Shown here piece by piece: positions 45,347-55,007 of a DNA stretch of 64,000 nt; the stretch's first letter is position 1, and the number at the start of each line of letters is the position of its first letter. Location: positions 248,001-312,000 of the forward strand of contig NZ_JALUXE010000030.1 in NCBI RefSeq assembly GCF_027019125.1. The letters run 5' to 3'. The DNA comes from Roseovarius sp. Lineage in GTDB: Bacteria; Pseudomonadota; Alphaproteobacteria; Rhodobacterales; Rhodobacteraceae. The notes beneath the pieces were generated by a model. That model saw nothing but the letters and a program-made list of their open reading frames with translations, made no database searches and was not told the origin of the DNA. Made by a program: the position numbers and the translations under genes.

Positions 45347-46222
45347 TCAGAACCACTGTCCCGGTTCCATCAGACCCAGATCGAGCAATTGCCGCGAATG
45401 CCATTCGAACGGGATCGAATTGTGCCATTTGAAGCTGTGGATGTCGAAGGTCGAGCCGGGATTGCGTTTGAGCGCCTTGGCGGTGCGAAAGGACACGATG
45501 GCACTGGTCAGGTTGTGATGCCAGGGGCAGGCGTAGGTATTGTATTCCTCGTCGGAAAAGGTGTGGTCTTCGCGCAGTTTCAGCTCTGGTTTGGCACGGA
45601 AGAGCGCGATGCGGTCGATCTTGCGGCGTTTGGCGGGGATATGTTCCTCGTAGCGCCAGCGTAGGCCGCCGTAGAAATCAAGCTGCCGCTCTCGGGGGTG
45701 GTTGTGGTTCTCGGGGTCGGGGCGCGCGAGGGCGTAATAGCCGGATTTGTCCATATGCGCCGTCTCAAGGCAGACGGCATCGGGGTAGGTATCGAGATCG
45801 CCAGCGTAGAGATCAATCACATAGGTCAGCATCGCGTCGCGGCGTTCTTCGGTGTGAAAGGCCAGCATTTCGCCCACGGTGCGGGTCTCGCAGAAGGGAT
45901 AGAACAGGTATTCGGCGTTGTAGCAGTAATACATCCAGAGGCCGGGGGCGGCGGCGATGACGGCGTTGACCGCCTCGGTCAGGCTGTCGCCAGAGGACAG
46001 GTCGTGGCGAATGCGGTAAAGGCCAGCGGTGTCGGCCACGTCGCGGGCCAGGGCAAAGTTGTCGGGCGCAAAGAGCAGCACCGCGGCAAAGCCCGTGTCG
46101 AGATGGTGGCGCAGGGTAGAGTTGAGTTCGGTTTCATCCTCTGCAAAGACCATGGCGATGGGGCCTTTGGCGAGGGCCTTGCCGGGGTTGGCGAGAAAGC
46201 TCTTGAGGTCGGGGGCGGTCAT
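45347..46222 (-). CDS. Conserved hypothetical protein, 291 residues
   Basis: I do not recognise a characterised family. The protein is soluble and rich in aromatic and His residues, ending in SFKWHNSIPFEWHSRQLLDL. The first part (PIAMVFAEDETELNSTLRHH, then GFAAVLLFAPD) is compatible with a GT-A glycosyltransferase-like Rossmann start, but no DxD motif is seen where one would expect it. The ATG at 46222 was preferred to longer frames that would overlap miaB. It is divergent from miaB. Confidence 0.7.
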   Translation of the reverse strand: MTAPDLKSFLANPGKALAKGPIAMVFAEDETELNSTLRHHLDTGFAAVLLFAPDNFALARDVADTAGLYRIRHDLSSGDSLTEAVNAVIAAAPGLWMYYCYNAEYLFYPFCETRTVGEMLAFHTEERRDAMLTYVIDLYAGDLDTYPDAVCLETAHMDKSGYYALARPDPENHNHPRERQLDFYGGLRWRYEEHIPAKRRKIDRIALFRAKPELKLREDHTFSDEEYNTYACPWHHNLTSAIVSFRTAKALKRNPGSTFDIHSFKWHNSIPFEWHSRQLLDLGLMEPGQWF

Positions 46223-46337
46223 GCGCGGCTCTACCCTTGGTTTTGGATCGCAGAATCCGACAAACGCGGGGGCATTGCAAGTGCCCTGTCCCCTGATGTA
46301 GTCAGTCAGCCTGAACCCAAGGGCGGAGGCCGGGCGC

Positions 46338-47660
46338 ATGGCGGATGTGAAAAAGCTCTTTATCAAGACCTATGGCTGTCAGATGAATGTCTATGACAGC
46401 GAGCGCATGGCCGAGGCCATGGGCGGGTCAGGATATGTCGAGACCCAAGATCCGGCCGAGGCCGACATGATTCTGCTCAACACCTGTCATATCCGCGAAA
46501 AGGCCGCGGAAAAGGTCTATTCCGAACTGGGGCGGATGAAGCAGTTCAAGCTGGACAAGCCCGATCTGAAGATCGGGGTGACAGGGTGCGTGGCACAGGC
46601 CGAGGGCGAAGAGATCATGCGCCGCCAGCCGCTGGTCGATCTGGTGGTGGGACCGCAGAGTTATCACCGCCTGCCCGAGATGGAGGCGCGGGTGCGTGCG
46701 GGGGAAAAGGCGCTCGATACCGATTTCCCGATTGACGACAAGTTCGACACGTTGCGGCACCGCCCCAAGGCGACACGCGGGCCAACCGCGTTCCTGACCG
46801 TGCAGGAGGGCTGTGACAAGTTCTGCGCCTTTTGCGTGGTGCCCTACACGCGGGGGGCAGAGGTCAGCCGTCCGGCAAGCCGTGTGCTGGAAGAAGCGCG
46901 GGATCTGGTCGAGCGCGGCGTGCGCGAGATCACGCTTCTGGGGCAGAACGTGAATGCCTATCATGGTGCCGGCGAGGGTGGTGATTGGGGGCTGGCGCGG
47001 CTGGTCTGGGCCTTGAGCGAGATTGACGGGTTGGAGCGTATCCGGTTCACCACGTCCCATCCCAATGACATGGACGATGACCTGATTGCCGCGCATGGGG
47101 ACTGTGCCAAACTCATGCCCTATCTGCATCTGCCGGTGCAATCGGGGTCTGACCGTATCCTCAAGCGGATGAACCGCAGCCATACCGCCGAAAGCTATCT
47201 GCGTTTGATCGAGCGCATCCGCGCGGCGCGGCCGGATATCCTGTTGTCCGGGGATTTCATCGTCGGGTTTCCCGAGGAAACCGACGCGGATTTTCAGGCG
47301 ACGCTCGATCTGATCGAGGCGGTCAATTACGGATCTGCCTTTTCGTTCAAATATTCCACCCGTCCCGGCACCCCTGCCGCCGAGCGGCCGCAGGTGCCCG
47401 AAGAGGTCAAGACCGAGCGGCTCTATCGGTTGCAAGAGCTGATCACCCGTCAGCAGCGCGCGGCGCAGGATGCGATGGTCGGGCGCCGGGTCGGGGTGCT
47501 GTTCGAAAAGGCCGGGCGGATGCCGGGGCAAATGGTGGGCAAGTCCGATCACCTGCACGCGGTGCATGTCACGGGCGATGTGGCGATTGGCGATTTGCGG
47601 CAGGTCGAGATCATCGAGAGCGGGCCGAATTCACTGGCCGGTCGATTGATTTCTTCCTGA
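46338..47660 (+). CDS. miaB: tRNA-2-methylthio-N6-dimethylallyladenosine synthase
   Basis: A 440-residue methylthiotransferase. The N-terminal UPF0004 domain has C14, C50 and C84 for one Fe-S cluster; the radical-SAM motif is C159, C163, C166 ([10 protein letters not shown]); a TRAM domain closes the protein. It modifies A37 of tRNAs reading U-starting codons. GGAGG precedes the ATG. YgfZ, also in this window, is known to support MiaB activity in E. coli. Confidence 0.95.
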   Translation: MADVKKLFIKTYGCQMNVYDSERMAEAMGGSGYVETQDPAEADMILLNTCHIREKAAEKVYSELGRMKQFKLDKPDLKIGVTGCVAQAEGEEIMRRQPLVDLVVGPQSYHRLPEMEARVRAGEKALDTDFPIDDKFDTLRHRPKATRGPTAFLTVQEGCDKFCAFCVVPYTRGAEVSRPASRVLEEARDLVERGVREITLLGQNVNAYHGAGEGGDWGLARLVWALSEIDGLERIRFTTSHPNDMDDDLIAAHGDCAKLMPYLHLPVQSGSDRILKRMNRSHTAESYLRLIERIRAARPDILLSGDFIVGFPEETDADFQATLDLIEAVNYGSAFSFKYSTRPGTPAAERPQVPEEVKTERLYRLQELITRQQRAAQDAMVGRRVGVLFEKAGRMPGQMVGKSDHLHAVHVTGDVAIGDLRQVEIIESGPNSLAGRLISS

Positions 47661-47846
47661 AACTGCGGCGATTTCCATGCGCTGTAGATGAATTGTGGCC
47701 AGAGCATGGCATTGTTTCCCCAAAGGGCACAATATCTGGTGAAATTTGCTTCACTTTAAGCGAATACTTGATACTATTTGATCGTATTAAATGGTTGGGG
47801 GTCATGGAGTTGACCGCCTTCTGGGGGCAATAAAAGGACTGGGGTC

Positions 47847-48422
47847 GTGACGAAACGCATTTCGAATACGCTTCACGCGGGCATGCGGGGGGCAAGTGCC
47901 ATTGCCCTTGGCGTCGCGGTGATGGCAAGCGGTGCAGCCGCGCAGCAGCAACGGACCGTTTTGGGAGAGCGTTATATTCCGACCATCTGGGTGGATCCGG
48001 ATGGATGCGAGCATTGGGTGATGGACGACGGCGCGGAGGGCTACATGAGCCCGCATGTGACGCGTCAGGGCATCCCGGTGTGCCGTGAGGTCAACCTGTG
48101 CGGTGTGGTCAATACCGACCAGCTCTTTGCCACGGACAGCGCGCGTATCAGCGCCAGCGGCAAGCAGCGCCTGCGCGAGTTCTTCCAGCAGACGCAAGCC
48201 GTCTCTTACACCATCGTCGGTCATACCGACAGCCGCGCCTCGGATGAGTACAACATGGGCCTGTCGCTGCGGCGGGCCAATTCGGTGGCGGCGGTGGCGC
48301 GCAGCGCCGGGGCCAGCATCGCGGATGTGCGCGGCTATGGCGAGCGGATGCCCAAGGCGTCGAACAACACCGCCGAGGGCATGGCGCAGAATCGCCGTGT
48401 CGAAATCCTGTGCTGGCGCTGA
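47847..48422 (+). CDS. OmpA-family outer-membrane protein with WVDPDGCEHW module
   Basis: A 191-residue exported protein starting at GTG with AAAGGA upstream. It has a signal peptide (about 1-32, cut near AAA), a short module IWVDPDGCEHWVMDDGAEGYMS, and a C-terminal OmpA peptidoglycan-binding domain (FATDSARIS, IVGHTDSRASDEYN, LRRANSV, AQNRRVEI). The module recurs in the lipoprotein encoded 12 bases downstream. It probably sits at the peptidoglycan/outer-membrane interface. The 186-base gap upstream is AT-rich and probably holds its promoter. Confidence 0.85.
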   Translation: MTKRISNTLHAGMRGASAIALGVAVMASGAAAQQQRTVLGERYIPTIWVDPDGCEHWVMDDGAEGYMSPHVTRQGIPVCREVNLCGVVNTDQLFATDSARISASGKQRLREFFQQTQAVSYTIVGHTDSRASDEYNMGLSLRRANSVAAVARSAGASIADVRGYGERMPKASNNTAEGMAQNRRVEILCWR

Positions 48423-48434
48423 GGGGGCTGAGCT

Positions 48435-48740
48435 ATGAAAACCTATAAAATCGCGCTCGCCCTGCCCGTGGTCGGACTATTGGCGGCCTGTGATGCGGGC
48501 CCGGACAAGACAGTGGACCGGAATATCTTTGACAGAGGGCACCTGAGCCAGATGCAGGCCGGGATCTGGGTCGATCCCAACGGGTGCGACCACTGGATCA
48601 TCGACGATGGCGTCGAAGGCTATCTGTCGCAGCGGTTGGACAAGTTCGGCAAGCCGGTCTGTTCGGGCATTGCCCCGCCGACCGTGGCGACGGGCAATTT
48701 CAAGCAAGGCTCCACGAGCCTGATCGGCGATCCGATTTGA
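48435..48740 (+). CDS. Small lipoprotein sharing the WVDPxGCxHW module
   Basis: A 101-residue lipoprotein with lipobox LLAAC (Cys at residue 19). The mature part carries IWVDPNGCDHWIIDDGVEGYLS, nearly the same as in the upstream OmpA-like protein, then a Cys (GKPVCSG) and a short tail. The shared module plus adjacency suggests a paired function, perhaps binding the same partner. The upstream gene ends 12 bases earlier. Confidence 0.8.
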   Translation: MKTYKIALALPVVGLLAACDAGPDKTVDRNIFDRGHLSQMQAGIWVDPNGCDHWIIDDGVEGYLSQRLDKFGKPVCSGIAPPTVATGNFKQGSTSLIGDPI

Positions 48741-48769
48741 TCGGGATTGTCCCATCTGCTGAACCAATG

Positions 48770-48798
48770 TGCGGGCCCCTTGCGGCCCGCATTTTTTT
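48770..48798 (+). terminator. Rho-independent terminator before phoH
   Basis: TGCGGGCC (48770-48777) and GGCCCGCA (48784-48791) form an 8-base stem with a 6-base loop, followed by seven T residues. It ends the OmpA-like/lipoprotein transcript and isolates phoH, which argues against a phoH start upstream of it. Confidence 0.9.
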
Positions 48799-48891
48799 CG
48801 CCGGTTTGCCCGGAATCGCGGCTGTCTGCTTGCGCAGGCGGCGGCATCTTGGCACTGTGAAGGGGAACCTCTGACCCTGTGGGAGATATGC

Positions 48892-49899
48892 TTGGGTAAC
48901 AACGCGCCGCCCCCCGTCGCCGATCTGGCCTCTTTGCAAGAGTCCGTGATCGAATTCCCGGATAACAAGCTGCTGATTGACCTCTGCGGCGAGTATGATC
49001 GGAACCTTGCCGAGATCGAGCGAAAACTGGGGGTGCAGATTGTCCGGCGCGGCAATCACCTGTCGGTCATGGGCGAGGATGGTCCGGTGCGCGAGGCGAC
49101 AGGCGTGTTGCAGGCGCTGTATTCCCGGCTGGAAACCGGGCGCGCGGTCGAGCGTGGCGACGTGGACCGCGAATTGCGGATGGGCGGATCGGAGAGTGAG
49201 ACCGGCGCGCTGGCGGGCGATCAGCTCGAGATGTTCAAGAGCGGCCCAGTCGAGATCAAGACCCGCAAGAAATACGTGGAGCCACGCACCGAGGCGCAGA
49301 AATCCTATGTGCGATCGTTGTTCGCGCATGAGCTGGCCTTTGGCATCGGGCCTGCGGGCACCGGCAAGACCTATCTGGCGGTCGCTGTCGGGGTCAATAT
49401 GTTCATCGAGGGGCATGTGGACCGGATCATCCTGAGCCGTCCGGCGGTCGAGGCGGGCGAAAAGCTGGGCTATCTGCCGGGGGACATGAAGGACAAGGTC
49501 GATCCCTACATGCAGCCGCTCTATGATGCGCTGAACGATTTTCTGCCCGCCAAGCAGGTGCAAAAACTGATGGAGGAAAAGAAGATCGAGATTGCGCCGC
49601 TGGCCTTCATGCGCGGGCGCACGCTGAGCAATGCCTTTGTCGTGCTGGATGAGGCGCAGAATGCGACCTCGATGCAGATGAAGATGTTTCTGACGCGTCT
49701 GGGCGAGGGCAGCCGGATGGTGATCACCGGCGACCGCACGCAGATCGACCTGCCGCGCGGCGTGCCCTCGGGGCTGGCGGATGCGGAGCGGCTCTTGACC
49801 AAGATTCCGCAGATCAGTTTCAACTATTTCACGTCCAAGGATGTGGTGCGGCATCCGCTGGTGGCCGCGATCATCGAGGCCTACGAGGCGGAAGGTTAA
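48892..49899 (+). CDS. phoH: PhoH-family ATPase (YbeZ type)
   Basis: A 335-residue ATPase with Walker A GIGPAGTGKTYLA, Walker B VVLDEAQNA and the arginine region ITGDRTQIDLP. It is linked to rRNA processing and RNA metabolism with YbeY. A TTG at 48892 is taken as the start because GGGAGA precedes it and earlier in-frame starts would lie in or next to the terminator; this choice is tentative. Confidence 0.88.
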   Translation: MGNNAPPPVADLASLQESVIEFPDNKLLIDLCGEYDRNLAEIERKLGVQIVRRGNHLSVMGEDGPVREATGVLQALYSRLETGRAVERGDVDRELRMGGSESETGALAGDQLEMFKSGPVEIKTRKKYVEPRTEAQKSYVRSLFAHELAFGIGPAGTGKTYLAVAVGVNMFIEGHVDRIILSRPAVEAGEKLGYLPGDMKDKVDPYMQPLYDALNDFLPAKQVQKLMEEKKIEIAPLAFMRGRTLSNAFVVLDEAQNATSMQMKMFLTRLGEGSRMVITGDRTQIDLPRGVPSGLADAERLLTKIPQISFNYFTSKDVVRHPLVAAIIEAYEAEG

Positions 49900-49904
49900 G
49901 CCCT

Positions 49905-50393
49905 GTGCTGTGCGATGTGGTGATCGAGGACGACCGCTGGGAGGCGGCGGGGCTGGAGGAATTGGCCGAGCGCGCGGCGCGGGCCACGCTGGAGCATCTG
50001 GCGCTGAACCCGGAGGATTGGGAGATCAGCCTGCTGGGCTGTGACGATGCGCGGATTGCCGTGCTCAACGAGGATTTCCGCGACAAGCCGCAGCCCACGA
50101 ATGTGCTAAGCTGGCCGAGCGAGGAGCGCGGGGCAGAGATGCCCGGCGCGGCACCTGAGCCGCCTGCGCCGGGGTATGATCCGGAGTTGGGGGATATTGC
50201 GATTGCCTGGGACACCTGCGCGCGCGAGGCAGAGGAAGGCGACAAACCGCTGGCGGACCATGTGACGCATCTGATCGTTCATGCAGTGTTACATTTGTTG
50301 GGCTATGATCATGTGCGTGACCAAGATGCCACTCTGATGGAAGCAACTGAGGTGGAGATACTTGGCAAACTCGGGGTCAGTGACCCATATTAG
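49905..50393 (+). CDS. ybeY: Endoribonuclease / rRNA maturation factor YbeY
   Basis: A 162-residue zinc endonuclease. The H3 motif HAVLHLLGYDH gives H126, H130 and H136; R59 (FRDK) and NVLSWP are also conserved. It matures 16S rRNA and takes part in ribosome quality control. A GTG at 49905 with GGAAGG upstream starts it 5 bases after phoH. Confidence 0.93.
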   Translation: MLCDVVIEDDRWEAAGLEELAERAARATLEHLALNPEDWEISLLGCDDARIAVLNEDFRDKPQPTNVLSWPSEERGAEMPGAAPEPPAPGYDPELGDIAIAWDTCAREAEEGDKPLADHVTHLIVHAVLHLLGYDHVRDQDATLMEATEVEILGKLGVSDPY

Positions 50394-50435
50394 CCGTGCT
50401 GGGGCCTGTGTGCCCTGTCACCTGGAAAGAGATGG

Positions 50436-51323
50436 ATGGGCGAGAGTATCGACGGATCGTCTATGGCAGCGCAGAGCGCGCAGCCGGACGATGACAGGGA
50501 AACCGAGGAACAGGGCGGATTTTTCCGGCGTATCCTTGGTGTATTTTCCACAAGCGACGAGGCCGAAGAGGCCGAGGATGAGCACCCGGCCCAGGCCAAT
50601 GGTGTGCCGGGAATGGGCAATCTGCGGCATATGGCCGTCGAGGACGTGGCCATTCCCAAGGCCGAGATTGTCTCGGTTCCCAACACGATTTCGAAAGAGG
50701 ACCTTGTGCATGTGTTCCGCGACAGCGGCATGTCGCGCCTGCCGGTCTATGAGGGCACGCTGGATTCGCCCGTCGGCATGTTGCACCTCAAGGATTTTGC
50801 ACTGAAGTATGGGTTCAACGGCGAGACCGAGGAATTCCAGCTTGAAGACATGCTGCGCCCGCTCTTGTTCGTGCCGCCTTCGATGCCGATTGGCGTGCTG
50901 TTGCAGAAGATGCAGGCCGAGCGGCGGCACATGGCGCTGGTGATCGACGAATATGGCGGTGTGGACGGTCTTGTGACCATCGAGGACCTGATCGAACAGG
51001 TGGTGGGCGAGATCGAGGATGAGCACGACATCGACGAGGATCATTACTGGACGCTGGAAAAGCCCGGCAGTTACATCGCCCTTGCCAAGACCCCGCTCGA
51101 GGATTTCGAGGCCGAGATCGGCATGTCGCTGACCGAGACCGATGAGGTCGACGAGGAAGAGATCGACACGCTGGGCGGTCTGGTTTTCATGCTGTTGGGC
51201 CGGGTGCCGGTGCGCGGCGAGGTGATCGAGCATCCCGCAGGGCCGGTGATCGAGGTGATGGAGGCCGATCCGCGCCGCATCAAGCGCGTGCGCGTGCGTC
51301 TGCCTGAGGCCAGGAATGAGTGA
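50436..51323 (+). CDS. corC: CorC/HlyC-type protein with CBS pair
   Basis: A 295-residue protein with two CBS domains ([29 protein letters not shown] and [28 protein letters not shown] in parts) and a C-terminal transporter-associated domain. CorC proteins are linked to Mg/Co efflux. It overlaps lnt by 8 bases in the conserved phoH-ybeY-corC-lnt order. Confidence 0.92.
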   Translation: MGESIDGSSMAAQSAQPDDDRETEEQGGFFRRILGVFSTSDEAEEAEDEHPAQANGVPGMGNLRHMAVEDVAIPKAEIVSVPNTISKEDLVHVFRDSGMSRLPVYEGTLDSPVGMLHLKDFALKYGFNGETEEFQLEDMLRPLLFVPPSMPIGVLLQKMQAERRHMALVIDEYGGVDGLVTIEDLIEQVVGEIEDEHDIDEDHYWTLEKPGSYIALAKTPLEDFEAEIGMSLTETDEVDEEEIDTLGGLVFMLLGRVPVRGEVIEHPAGPVIEVMEADPRRIKRVRVRLPEARNE

Positions 51324-52833
51324 AACAGGCCGGGCCGCGGCCCTGATGGATCAGGTCGCGGGCCGCTCTGGGCGCTGGCGTCTTCTTGTGCTTGGGGCAC
51401 TGGGGGCCATGGCTGCGCTTGGGCAGGCGCCCGTCGGGGCGTGGCCGCTGAGTGTTCTGGGCTTTGCGCTTGCCTATGGGCTGTTTCGGCGCGCCGCCGG
51501 GGGGCGACAGGCGGCGGGTATCGGCTGGGCCTTTGGCACCGGCTATTTCCTTGTCTCGCTCAACTGGATCATCGAGCCGTTTCTCGTCGATGTGGCACGG
51601 CATGGCTGGATGGCGCCCTTTGCGCTCTTGGGGCTATCCGGGGGGCTGGCGCTGTTTTGGGCGGTGGCCCTTGGGCTGGGCCGCGCCATGGGGGGCGGAG
51701 CGCTTGGGTTTGTCGGTGGCCTTGGACTGATCGAACTGGCGCGGGGCTATGTGTTGACGGGGTTTCCATGGGCGCAGCCGGGGCATGTTCTGATCGACAC
51801 GCCGCTCTTGCATTGGGCCTCATATCTTGGATCGCTCGGCCTGACGGCGCTGGTGCTGCTGGCGGCGGTGGCGTTGTGGGCGGCGATGACCGGTGCGCGA
51901 CGGGCGCTGCTGGCCTTGGGGGCCATGGCGATCCTGTGGCCTGTGGGCGCCTTGCTGACGCCCGAGGCAGGTGCGGCACCAGAGGCGGCCACGGTGCGGC
52001 TGATCCAGCCCAACGCGCCGCAGCATGAAAAATGGGACCCTGACAAGATCCAGGGTTTCTTTGATCGGCAATTGGCGTTTTCGGCGGCCGGGGAACGTCC
52101 CGACTTGATCGTGTGGCCGGAAACGGCGGTGCCGGTGATGCTGGAGCGCGCCGCGAGCACGCTGGAAGTGATTTCAGAGGCGGCGGGAGGCGTGCCGGTC
52201 GTGGTGGGGTTGCAACGCCGCGACGAGATGCGGCTCTACAACACGCTGGCGTTGGTCGAGGCCGGGGGCAGCGTGGCGGCGGTCTATGACAAGCACCATC
52301 TGGTGCCTTTTGGCGAATACATGCCCTATGGCGACCACCTGGCGCAATTCGGGATTCACGGCATGGCTGCCAAGAACGGGCAGGGGTTTTCCTCGGGGCC
52401 GGGGGCGCAGGTGATCGAGATGGGCGCGTTGGGGCGCGCCTTGCCGCTGATCTGCTACGAGGGGGTATTCGCGCAAGACCTGAGGGCCGCGCCGGGGCGG
52501 GCGGATTTCATCCTGCTCATCACCAATGACGCCTGGTTCGGCAAGTTCTCTGGCCCCTATCAGCATCTGGCGCAGGCGCGGCTGCGCAGCGCGGAATTCG
52601 GCCTGCCGATGGTGCGGGTGGCCAACACAGGCGTTTCGGCCATGATCGACGCCACCGGGCGGATCACGGCGGCCTTGCCCTTGGGCGAGGCGGGGTGGCG
52701 CGATGCGACGCTGCCGCCGCCGTTGCCGCCCACGCTCTATGCCCGGCTGGGGGATTCACCGATGCTGGGCGTTTTCCTTGTTTTTCTCGCGTTGTCGCGG
52801 CTGGGGCACAGCCGCAGGCGGGCGCGCACATAG
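51316..52833 (+). CDS. lnt: Apolipoprotein N-acyltransferase
   Basis: A 505-residue inner-membrane enzyme with about six to eight N-terminal membrane helices and a nitrilase-like periplasmic domain. The triad is E269 (VWPETAVP), K353 (MAAKNGQ) and C380 (LICYEGVF). It adds the third acyl chain to lipoproteins, such as the small lipoprotein and TolC-like lipoprotein in this window. Overlaps corC. Confidence 0.95.
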   Translation: MSETGRAAALMDQVAGRSGRWRLLVLGALGAMAALGQAPVGAWPLSVLGFALAYGLFRRAAGGRQAAGIGWAFGTGYFLVSLNWIIEPFLVDVARHGWMAPFALLGLSGGLALFWAVALGLGRAMGGGALGFVGGLGLIELARGYVLTGFPWAQPGHVLIDTPLLHWASYLGSLGLTALVLLAAVALWAAMTGARRALLALGAMAILWPVGALLTPEAGAAPEAATVRLIQPNAPQHEKWDPDKIQGFFDRQLAFSAAGERPDLIVWPETAVPVMLERAASTLEVISEAAGGVPVVVGLQRRDEMRLYNTLALVEAGGSVAAVYDKHHLVPFGEYMPYGDHLAQFGIHGMAAKNGQGFSSGPGAQVIEMGALGRALPLICYEGVFAQDLRAAPGRADFILLITNDAWFGKFSGPYQHLAQARLRSAEFGLPMVRVANTGVSAMIDATGRITAALPLGEAGWRDATLPPPLPPTLYARLGDSPMLGVFLVFLALSRLGHSRRRART

Positions 52834-52875
52834 GCATTGACGCTGGTTCAGCACGAGCGTAACCACGGCCTAATC

Positions 52876-52919
52876 CCCCACAACGGCTTCCTGGCGTGGC
52901 GGTGACATCAAATGGAGCA
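52876..52919 (+). promoter_or_regulatory. SAM/SAH-type riboswitch upstream of metK
   Basis: The 5' leader contains CACAACGGCTTCCTGGCGTGG, given here in parts (CACAACGGCTTCC then TGGCGTGG), and ends at TGGAGCAA, which includes the Shine-Dalgarno of metK. This is the conserved core of the small SAM/SAH riboswitch known upstream of metK in Rhodobacterales. Ligand binding is expected to hide the ribosome site and shut off SAM synthesis. The hairpin arms match by eye. Confidence 0.85.
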
Positions 52920-52924
52920 ACTTC

Positions 52925-54091
52925 ATGTCAAGACAGAATTACCTTTTCACCTCCGAGTCCGTTTCGGAGGGGCATCCGGATAAAGTGTGTGACCGGATTT
53001 CCGATGCGATTCTTGACGCTTTTCTCACAGAAGAGGCCAATGCGCGCGTGGCCTGCGAAACCTTTGCCACCACCAATTGCGTGGTCGTGGGCGGTGAGGT
53101 CGGTCTGACCGATCAATCGCGGCTTGCGGATTTCATGGGGCGGATTGATGGGATCGTGCGCGATTGCGTGCGCGATATCGGCTATGAGCAGGATGCGTTT
53201 CACTGGAATACCCTGCAGCTGCAGAACCTGCTGCATCCGCAATCGGCGCATATCGCGCAGGGTGTGGATCGGGATGGGGCCGGGGATCAGGGCATCATGT
53301 TCGGCTATGCCGTGGACGAAACGCCAGAATTCATGCCCGCGCCGATCCTCTATTCCCATGCCATCCTCAAGCGGTTGGCCGAGGTGCGCAAATCGGGTGC
53401 CGAGCCCACGTTGGGGCCGGATGCCAAATCGCAGCTCACCCTGCGCTATGAGGGGGGGCGTCCGGTCGCGGTGACGCAACTGGTGCTCTCGACCCAGCAT
53501 TCGGACGAGAGCCAGACCAGCGACGACATCCGCGCCATTGTCGAGCCCTATATCCGCGAGGTTCTGCCGGCGGGCTGGCTGAGCGACGAGACCGAGTGGC
53601 ACGTGAACCCGACCGGCACGTTCGTGATCGGTGGGCCGGATGGCGATGCTGGTCTGACGGGCCGCAAGATCATCGTGGACACCTATGGTGGCGCGGCACC
53701 GCATGGCGGCGGCGCGTTTTCCGGCAAGGATCCAACCAAGGTGGACCGTTCGGCCGCCTATGCCGCGCGGTATCTGGCCAAGAACGTGGTCGCCGCGGGC
53801 CTTGCAAAGCGCTGCACGCTGCAACTGAGCTATGCCATTGGTGTGGCCAAGCCGCTGTCGATCTATGTCGATACCCATGGCACGGGAGAGGTGCATGAAA
53901 GCGCCATCGAAAAGGCCGTGGCACAGTGCATGGACCTGACGCCGCGCGGAATTCGCGAGCATCTGTCGCTGACGCGGCCGATCTATGCGCGCACCGCAGC
54001 CTATGGCCATTTCGGGCGCGCGCCCGAGGCCGATGGCGGCTTTAGCTGGGAGCGGACCGATCTGGTTGACGCTCTGAAAAAAGCTGTGTGA
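52925..54091 (+). CDS. metK: S-adenosylmethionine synthetase
   Basis: A 388-residue enzyme making SAM from methionine and ATP. Motifs include [36 protein letters not shown] and the P-loop-like [16 protein letters not shown]. The ATG at 52925 lies 7 bases after the GGAG that belongs to the riboswitch. trmB follows after 44 bases. Confidence 0.97.
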   Translation: MSRQNYLFTSESVSEGHPDKVCDRISDAILDAFLTEEANARVACETFATTNCVVVGGEVGLTDQSRLADFMGRIDGIVRDCVRDIGYEQDAFHWNTLQLQNLLHPQSAHIAQGVDRDGAGDQGIMFGYAVDETPEFMPAPILYSHAILKRLAEVRKSGAEPTLGPDAKSQLTLRYEGGRPVAVTQLVLSTQHSDESQTSDDIRAIVEPYIREVLPAGWLSDETEWHVNPTGTFVIGGPDGDAGLTGRKIIVDTYGGAAPHGGGAFSGKDPTKVDRSAAYAARYLAKNVVAAGLAKRCTLQLSYAIGVAKPLSIYVDTHGTGEVHESAIEKAVAQCMDLTPRGIREHLSLTRPIYARTAAYGHFGRAPEADGGFSWERTDLVDALKKAV

Positions 54092-54135
54092 TCAAAGGGC
54101 TGGCGCGTGATCCTCGCGCGCCAGTTTAACTGTAC

Positions 54136-54849
54136 ATGAGCCAAGACAGACATCCGACAGGCGCGCCGTGGCGCAACTTCTATGGCCGGTTCAAGGGCAA
54201 GACCCTGCGGCCTAGCCAGGAAACCTATCTGGAAGAGGATCTGGCGAAACTGTCGCCGGGGGCCGTCGATTGGGACGTGAACCCCGATCGGCAACCGATT
54301 GATCTGAAATCGTTATTCGGGGATCGTGAGGTCTGGCTGGAAATCGGGTTCGGCGGCGGTGAGCATATGGTGCATCAGGCCGTGCAGAATCCCCAAGCCG
54401 GAATCATCGGATGTGAGCCCTTCATCAATGGCGTGGCGATGCTCTTGGGGAAAATCCGGGCGGCAGAGGCGCAGAATGTGGCGGTTTATCCCGGTGACGC
54501 GCGAAACATGTTCGATGTGCTGCCCGAAGAATCCGTGTCTCGGGCCTTTCTGCTCTATCCTGATCCCTGGCCCAAGGCGCGGCATCACCGGCGGCGGTTC
54601 GTGACACAAGAGCATCTGGAGCCGCTGGCCAAGGTGTTGAAAAAGGGTGCGATTTTCCGCGTTGCCACGGATATTCCCGATTACGTGCGCCAGACGCTAG
54701 AAGAAGTGCCGCGCGCGGGCTTTGAGTGGTTGGCCGAGGGGCCTGAAGACTGGCGCAGGCCGTGGGAGGACTGGATTTCCACGCGCTATGAACATAAGGC
54801 GCTGCGCGAGGGGCGCGTACCGCATTACCTGACCTTTCGGCGGAGGTAA
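54136..54849 (+). CDS. trmB: tRNA (guanine-N7)-methyltransferase
   Basis: A 237-residue SAM methyltransferase that makes m7G46 in tRNA. It shows WLEIGFGGGEHM (SAM site), the FLLYPDPWPKARHHRRRF motif and the C-terminal YEHKALREGR. It follows metK in the same direction, a natural SAM producer/consumer pair. The ribosome site is weak. Confidence 0.94.
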   Translation: MSQDRHPTGAPWRNFYGRFKGKTLRPSQETYLEEDLAKLSPGAVDWDVNPDRQPIDLKSLFGDREVWLEIGFGGGEHMVHQAVQNPQAGIIGCEPFINGVAMLLGKIRAAEAQNVAVYPGDARNMFDVLPEESVSRAFLLYPDPWPKARHHRRRFVTQEHLEPLAKVLKKGAIFRVATDIPDYVRQTLEEVPRAGFEWLAEGPEDWRRPWEDWISTRYEHKALREGRVPHYLTFRRR

Positions 54850-54914
54850 GCGGCGGCGCGCTGTGCGCCGGCCGCTATCGCCCCTTGGGGCGTGCCGTGC
54901 TGGATCGAAGCCAT

Positions 54915-54981
54915 ACCCGCCCCGGGCTTGACCCGAGACCTCGTTGCGGCGGGGAGGAGGCCCCGGCTCTGGGGCCGGGGC
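54915..54981. repeat. CGGGCTTGACCCG-type palindromic repeat and hairpin between convergent genes
   Basis: ACCCGCCCCGGGCTTGACCC then GAGACCTC (54915-54942) is the familiar alphaproteobacterial CGGG-CTTGA-CCCG palindrome; a second hairpin GCCCCGG (54960-54966) / CCGGGGC (54975-54981) follows. They lie between trmB and argE, whose 3' ends face each other, and probably terminate both. Confidence 0.6.
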
Positions 54982-55007
54982 GGTGTGGTCCCGTCATGAC
55001 AACGTGC

